Of a stretch of DNA of 64,000 bases, positions 60,567-64,000 are shown one piece after another. The notes below the pieces were generated by a model that was not told the origin of the DNA, did no database searches, and saw nothing but the letters and a program-made list of their open reading frames with translations. Numbering within the stretch: position 1 is the first letter of the stretch; each line of letters starts with the position of its first letter. Origin of the DNA: Streptomyces sp. NBC_00440 (lineage in GTDB: Bacteria; Actinomycetota; Actinomycetes; Streptomycetales; Streptomycetaceae); NCBI RefSeq assembly GCF_036014215.1, contig NZ_CP107921.1:2055501-2119500 (forward strand), read 5' to 3'. The position numbers and the translations under genes are program-made.

Positions 60567-61811
60567 ATGCACTGCCCCCATCTGCCCGAAGGGTTCGACT
60601 TCACGGATCCTGATCTGCTCCAATCCCGGGTCCCGCACCCGGAGTTCGCCCAGCTCCGGCAGACCGCTCCGGTCTGGTGGTGCACCCAGCCGACCGGGAT
60701 CGCGGGCTTCGGCGACGAGGGGTACTGGGCCGTGACCCGGCACGCGGACGTCAAGTACGTCTCCACGCACCCGGAGCTGTTCTCGTCCAACACCAACACC
60801 GCCGTCATCCGGTTCAACGAGTCCATCAGCCGCGACCAGATCGACGTACAGCGGCTGATCATGCTCAACATGGACCCGCCGGAACACACCCGGGTCCGCC
60901 AGATCGTCCAGCGCGGCTTCACCCCGCGCGCCATCCGCTCGCTGGAGGACACCCTGCGCCGGCGCGCCCGCTCGATCGTCGAGACCGCGCTGGCGGGTGC
61001 GGCGGACGACGGCTCCTTCGACTTCGTGACCAACATCGCGGTGGAGCTGCCGCTCCAGGCCATCGCGGAGCTCATCGGCGTACCGCAGCAGGACCGGGCC
61101 AAGATCTTCGACTGGTCCAACAAGATGGCGGCGTACGACGATCCGGAGTACGCGATCACGGAGGAGGTCGGCGCCGAAGCGGCGATGGAGATCGTCTCGT
61201 ACGCGATGAACCTCGCGGCGGACCGCAAGGAGTGCCCGGCCAAGGACATCGTGTCCACGCTCGTCGCGGCAGAGGGCGAGGGGAACCTGTCGTCGGACGA
61301 GTTCGGTTTCTTCGTCATCCTGCTCGCGGTCGCGGGCAACGAGACCACCCGCAACGCGATCAGTCACGGTATGCACGCCTTCCTCACGCACCCCGAGCAG
61401 TGGGAGCGCTACAAGGCCGAACGGCCCGATACGACGGCCGAGGAGATCGTGCGCTGGGCCACCCCGGTGGTGTCCTTCCAGCGCACCGCGACCCAGGACC
61501 TGGAGCTGGGCGGGCAGCAGATCAAGGCGGGTGACCGGGTCGGCATCTTCTACTCGTCGGCCAACAACGACCCCGAGGTCTTCGAGAACCCGGAGCAGTT
61601 CGACATCACCCGCGACCCCAATCCGCACCTCGGCTTCGGCGGCGGCGGCCCGCATTTCTGCCTGGGCAAGTCCCTCGCCGTACTGGAGATCAACCTGATC
61701 TTCAACGCCATCGCGGACGTGCTGCCGGACCTGAAGCTGACCGGTGACCCGCGGCGGCTGCGCTCGGCCTGGCTGAACGGGATCAAGGGGCTCCAGGTGA
61801 ACCGCGGCTGA
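60567..61811 (+). CDS. cyp125: Cytochrome P450, steroid C26/27-monooxygenase (CYP125-like)
   Basis: A 414-residue P450. The heme ligand is Cys365 in FGGGGPHFCLGKSLA; the I-helix oxygen motif is AGNETTRNAISHGM; the K-helix ExxR is in EEIVRWATPV. LPEGFDFTDP at the start, FGFFVILLAVAGNETTRN, DEIVRWATPV-type and RLRSAWLNGIKGLQV at the end follow M. tuberculosis CYP125 as I remember it. It oxidises the terminal methyl of cholesterol-like side chains to alcohol, aldehyde and acid, beginning side-chain degradation. ATG 60567 has GGAGG at 5 bases. Its electron donor may be the ferredoxin at 48.4 kb. Its stop lies in a hairpin shared with the convergent gene. Confidence 0.93.
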   Translation: MHCPHLPEGFDFTDPDLLQSRVPHPEFAQLRQTAPVWWCTQPTGIAGFGDEGYWAVTRHADVKYVSTHPELFSSNTNTAVIRFNESISRDQIDVQRLIMLNMDPPEHTRVRQIVQRGFTPRAIRSLEDTLRRRARSIVETALAGAADDGSFDFVTNIAVELPLQAIAELIGVPQQDRAKIFDWSNKMAAYDDPEYAITEEVGAEAAMEIVSYAMNLAADRKECPAKDIVSTLVAAEGEGNLSSDEFGFFVILLAVAGNETTRNAISHGMHAFLTHPEQWERYKAERPDTTAEEIVRWATPVVSFQRTATQDLELGGQQIKAGDRVGIFYSSANNDPEVFENPEQFDITRDPNPHLGFGGGGPHFCLGKSLAVLEINLIFNAIADVLPDLKLTGDPRRLRSAWLNGIKGLQVNRG

Positions 61812-61851
61812 CGGGCCGGGCCGGCGCCCCCTCTGAGGCCCGGCCCGTCAG
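61808..61851. terminator. Bidirectional hairpin holding both stop codons
   Basis: CTGACGGGCCGGGC and GCCCGGCCCGTCAG are perfect 14-base arms. The TGA of the P450 gene is in the left arm and the TGA of the convergent gene is in the right arm, so the two genes end symmetrically inside one terminator. Confidence 0.85.
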
Positions 61852-63944
61852 CCGGTGCCGGCCGCCTCGGGCTCCGGCTCGGACGACGGGGGCTCGGGCT
61901 CGGACGGTTTGGACAACGGAGGCTCGGGCTCGGACGACAGGTCCGGCGACGGAGAGGCTGCGTTCGGCACCTCCGCCGTCCCGTCCGTCGGTGCCAGCAG
62001 CGTGCGCGGGCCGGCCAGCAGATAGGTGAGCCCGAAGCCGAGCGCCACCACCGTCGCCCCGCCGATCGCGTCGAGCACCCAGTGGTTGGCGGTGGCGATG
62101 ATCGCGCTGACCGTGAAGAGCGGGTGCAGCAGCGCAAGCGCCTTCATCCAGCGCTTCGGGACCAGGACGGCGACGGTGACCCCGCACCACAGCGCCCAGC
62201 CGAAGTGCAGCGAGGGCATCGCCGCGTACTGGTTGGTCATCGCGGTCATCGCGCCGTAGTCCGGGTGCGCCAGGTCCTGCACCCCGTGGACCGAGTCGAT
62301 GAAGCCCAGGCCCGGCATCAGCCGGGGCGGGGCCAGCGGGAAGAAGTAGAACCCGACCAGCCCGAGGAGGGTCGCGAACGAGAGCGACGTACGGGCCCAG
62401 CGGTAGTCGCTGGGGCGGCGGACGTACAGCACGGCGAGGATCGCCAGCGGCACCACGAAGTGGAACGACTCGTAGTAGAAGTTGAAGAACGATTCGAGCC
62501 AGTGGACCTTCACCACCGCGTGGTTGGCCCAGTGCTCGATGTTGATGTGCAGGGCCTTCTCGATCGAGACGACCGTACGACCGTGCGCCTCGGCGGCGGA
62601 CCGGCCGCCGGTCGCGGCGGCCCGGATGTGCGAGTACACCGAGTAGCCGACGCGGATCGCGAGGAGTTCGAGCAGCAGATTGGGGCGGGTCAGCACCCGC
62701 CGCCAGAACGGCAGCAGCGGGACCCGGCTCCAGCGGGCCGGGACGGGCGTGGCGTAGACGGTGGGCTCCGCCGCGTCCCAGCCGGGCGCGGTGCGGCCCA
62801 TGAACGGCACGGCGCAGGCGGCGGCCAGCGCGGTCAGCAGCACCACGTTGTCCCGTACCGGGTACAGCGCCGCCATGTTGGGCAGCAGCATCGTGCCCGG
62901 CAGGGTGCTCACCAGCACGACCACGGCGGGCCAGACCATCCGGTCGGCGGCGCGCCGGCCGACCCGGCCGACGACCGCGAGCAGCACCCACAGCAGCTGG
63001 TGCTGCCAGGCGGTCGGCGAGACGGCGACCGCGGCGCAGCCCGTCACCGCGACGGCGAGCAGCAGCTGTCCGTCCTTCGCGTAGCGCGCCGCGCGGCGCA
63101 GCGCGAGCACCGAGACCGCCACGGCGAGGACCAGGAAGACCACGATCTCCAGCGGCCCGTGCAGACCGAAGCGCAGCAGCGCGCCGTGCATCGACTGGTT
63201 GGCGAGCCCGTCCGGGTGCGAGCCGAGGCCGGCTCCCGCCACGTGGTGGATCCAGTACGTCCAGGAGTCACGCGCCATCAGGGCCCAGGCGAGCGCCGTG
63301 CAGACGGCGAAGGCGGCGGTGGCGGAGAGCGCGGCGCGCCTGCGGCCGGTCAGCCAGAGCAGCGGCACGAAGAGCAGCACGGTGGGCTGGAGCGCGGCCC
63401 CGAGCCCGATGAGCGCTCCGGAGCCGCGCTCGTCCCGTACGGCGAAGCACCCCAGCAGGACGAGCAGCACCGGGATGATGCTGGTCTGGCCGAGGTGGAA
63501 GGCGTTGCGCACCGGCAGCGAGAGCATCAGCAGGCTGATCGCGACGGGGGCGGCGATCAGCGATGTGCGCCGGGAGACCTCACCCGGCAGCGCGCGCGCC
63601 ACGACCACGCCGAGGACGACGACGAGCAGCAGCGACCCGAAGGTCCAGGCGACACCGAGGCTCTGCTCGGCGGAACGGGTCAGCGGTTTCAGTACGAGAC
63701 CGGAGAACGGGGTCCCGGTGAACTTCCCGGTCGCGTAGAGCGGCCCGCCGATGTGCAGCACGCCGTCGGCGCCCGTCCACGTCTCCAGGTCGGTGAGGCG
63801 TCTGCTGGGCGGCAACCGCAGTATGGCGGCCACCTGCCGGACCGCCAGTGCGGCGACGACCAGCCAGAGCACCGCCCGTGCCCGCTCGATTCCCGCTCCT
63901 GCGCCCACCGCAGTCCGCGCCCCGCTGTGCCCGTCGTTCGCCAC
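61848..63944 (-). CDS. Membrane fusion protein: GT87-like glycosyltransferase plus PAP2-like phosphatase
   Basis: About 698 residues with some 16 membrane helices. The N-terminal 420 residues resemble GT87 (C-class, polyprenol-sugar-using) glycosyltransferases, with the acidic LTDLETWTGADGVLHIGG loop. The C-terminal part (about 450-640) resembles PAP2_3 phosphatases: AAMPSLHFGWALWCG and ATANHWVLDAIGGA carry the catalytic histidines and aspartate. A charged Pro/Glu/Ser tail ends it. It may build and trim lipid-linked glycans. GTG 63944 has GGAGGG about 10 bases upstream; GTG 63962 is also possible. It is convergent with the P450 gene and probably unrelated to it. The 38 bases after 63962 hold no further gene. 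Confidence 0.85.
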   Translation of the reverse strand: MANDGHSGARTAVGAGAGIERARAVLWLVVAALAVRQVAAILRLPPSRRLTDLETWTGADGVLHIGGPLYATGKFTGTPFSGLVLKPLTRSAEQSLGVAWTFGSLLLVVVLGVVVARALPGEVSRRTSLIAAPVAISLLMLSLPVRNAFHLGQTSIIPVLLVLLGCFAVRDERGSGALIGLGAALQPTVLLFVPLLWLTGRRRAALSATAAFAVCTALAWALMARDSWTYWIHHVAGAGLGSHPDGLANQSMHGALLRFGLHGPLEIVVFLVLAVAVSVLALRRAARYAKDGQLLLAVAVTGCAAVAVSPTAWQHQLLWVLLAVVGRVGRRAADRMVWPAVVVLVSTLPGTMLLPNMAALYPVRDNVVLLTALAAACAVPFMGRTAPGWDAAEPTVYATPVPARWSRVPLLPFWRRVLTRPNLLLELLAIRVGYSVYSHIRAAATGGRSAAEAHGRTVVSIEKALHINIEHWANHAVVKVHWLESFFNFYYESFHFVVPLAILAVLYVRRPSDYRWARTSLSFATLLGLVGFYFFPLAPPRLMPGLGFIDSVHGVQDLAHPDYGAMTAMTNQYAAMPSLHFGWALWCGVTVAVLVPKRWMKALALLHPLFTVSAIIATANHWVLDAIGGATVVALGFGLTYLLAGPRTLLAPTDGTAEVPNAASPSPDLSSEPEPPLSKPSEPEPPSSEPEPEAAGTG

Positions 63945-64000
63945 GCCGCGCCGGCCCTCCACCCGTTTTCATCACCGGAAATGCCCGGTACCTGTGTCTG

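Overview
The window looks like a stretch of Streptomyces (or close relative) chromosome. GC is very high throughout. Starts are often GTG (once apparently CTG). The rnpB gene has the bacterial type A form, there is a mycothiol-dependent enzyme family member, an iron box of DmdR/IdeR type, and many genes belong to families typical of Actinobacteria. I see no tRNA, no rRNA operon, no CRISPR array and no intact insertion sequence; one palindromic MITE-like element and several short repeat families are present.

Region 1 (1-15.7 kb) is a carbohydrate or polyol catabolic island. It holds the end of a sodium:solute symporter, an APC permease, a PucR-type regulator divergent from a zinc alcohol dehydrogenase / methylmalonate-semialdehyde dehydrogenase / HisD-like operon, and a LacI-type regulator divergent from a GMC oxidoreductase / ThDP enzyme / TIM-barrel isomerase operon. 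The set resembles inositol-type catabolism with a flavin-dependent first oxidation, but the substrate is not proven. A DUF574-type methyltransferase follows.

Region 2 (15.7-24.6 kb) is mostly housekeeping: rnpB, Uma2, YaaA, an Eda-type aldolase, a translationally coupled Nif3 / zinc-ribbon / RNase H-phosphatase operon, and an iron-box-controlled siderophore-binding lipoprotein.

Region 3 (24.6-61.8 kb) carries, interleaved with ordinary genes, a scattered steroid (sterol side-chain) degradation gene set: Hsd4B-like hydratase, alcohol dehydrogenase, SDR, SCP-x/Ltp thiolase, a fused FadE34-like acyl-CoA dehydrogenase, an F420-type LLM oxidoreductase, ferredoxin, aldehyde dehydrogenase, FadA5 thiolase and CYP125. 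The KstR-type TetR repressor is in the same window, and KstR-like boxes (TnnAACnnGTTnnA) precede most of these genes. A second, different 15-bp palindrome (CTGACG-N3-CGTCAG type) occurs at five of these promoters, beside or instead of the KstR box, which suggests a second regulator.

Region 4 (53.2-59.1 kb) is a cobalamin-riboswitch-led operon. Two secreted, membrane-anchored proteins (one an alpha/alpha-barrel resembling the first domain of intrinsic factor/transcobalamin) are translationally coupled to a complete ECF transporter (T component, double ATPase, S component). This may be a surface-capture vitamin B12 uptake system and is the most attractive candidate for a poorly described system here.

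Other genes include an ABC exporter with a two-component system, two MFS transporters (one with an unusual C-terminal Ig-like domain), an amidase, a GT4 / methyltransferase / alpha-toroid cluster, an NfeD-like/flotillin pair and a GT87-PAP2 membrane fusion protein. Functional names that rest on remembered family resemblance, not on a search, are marked as such.
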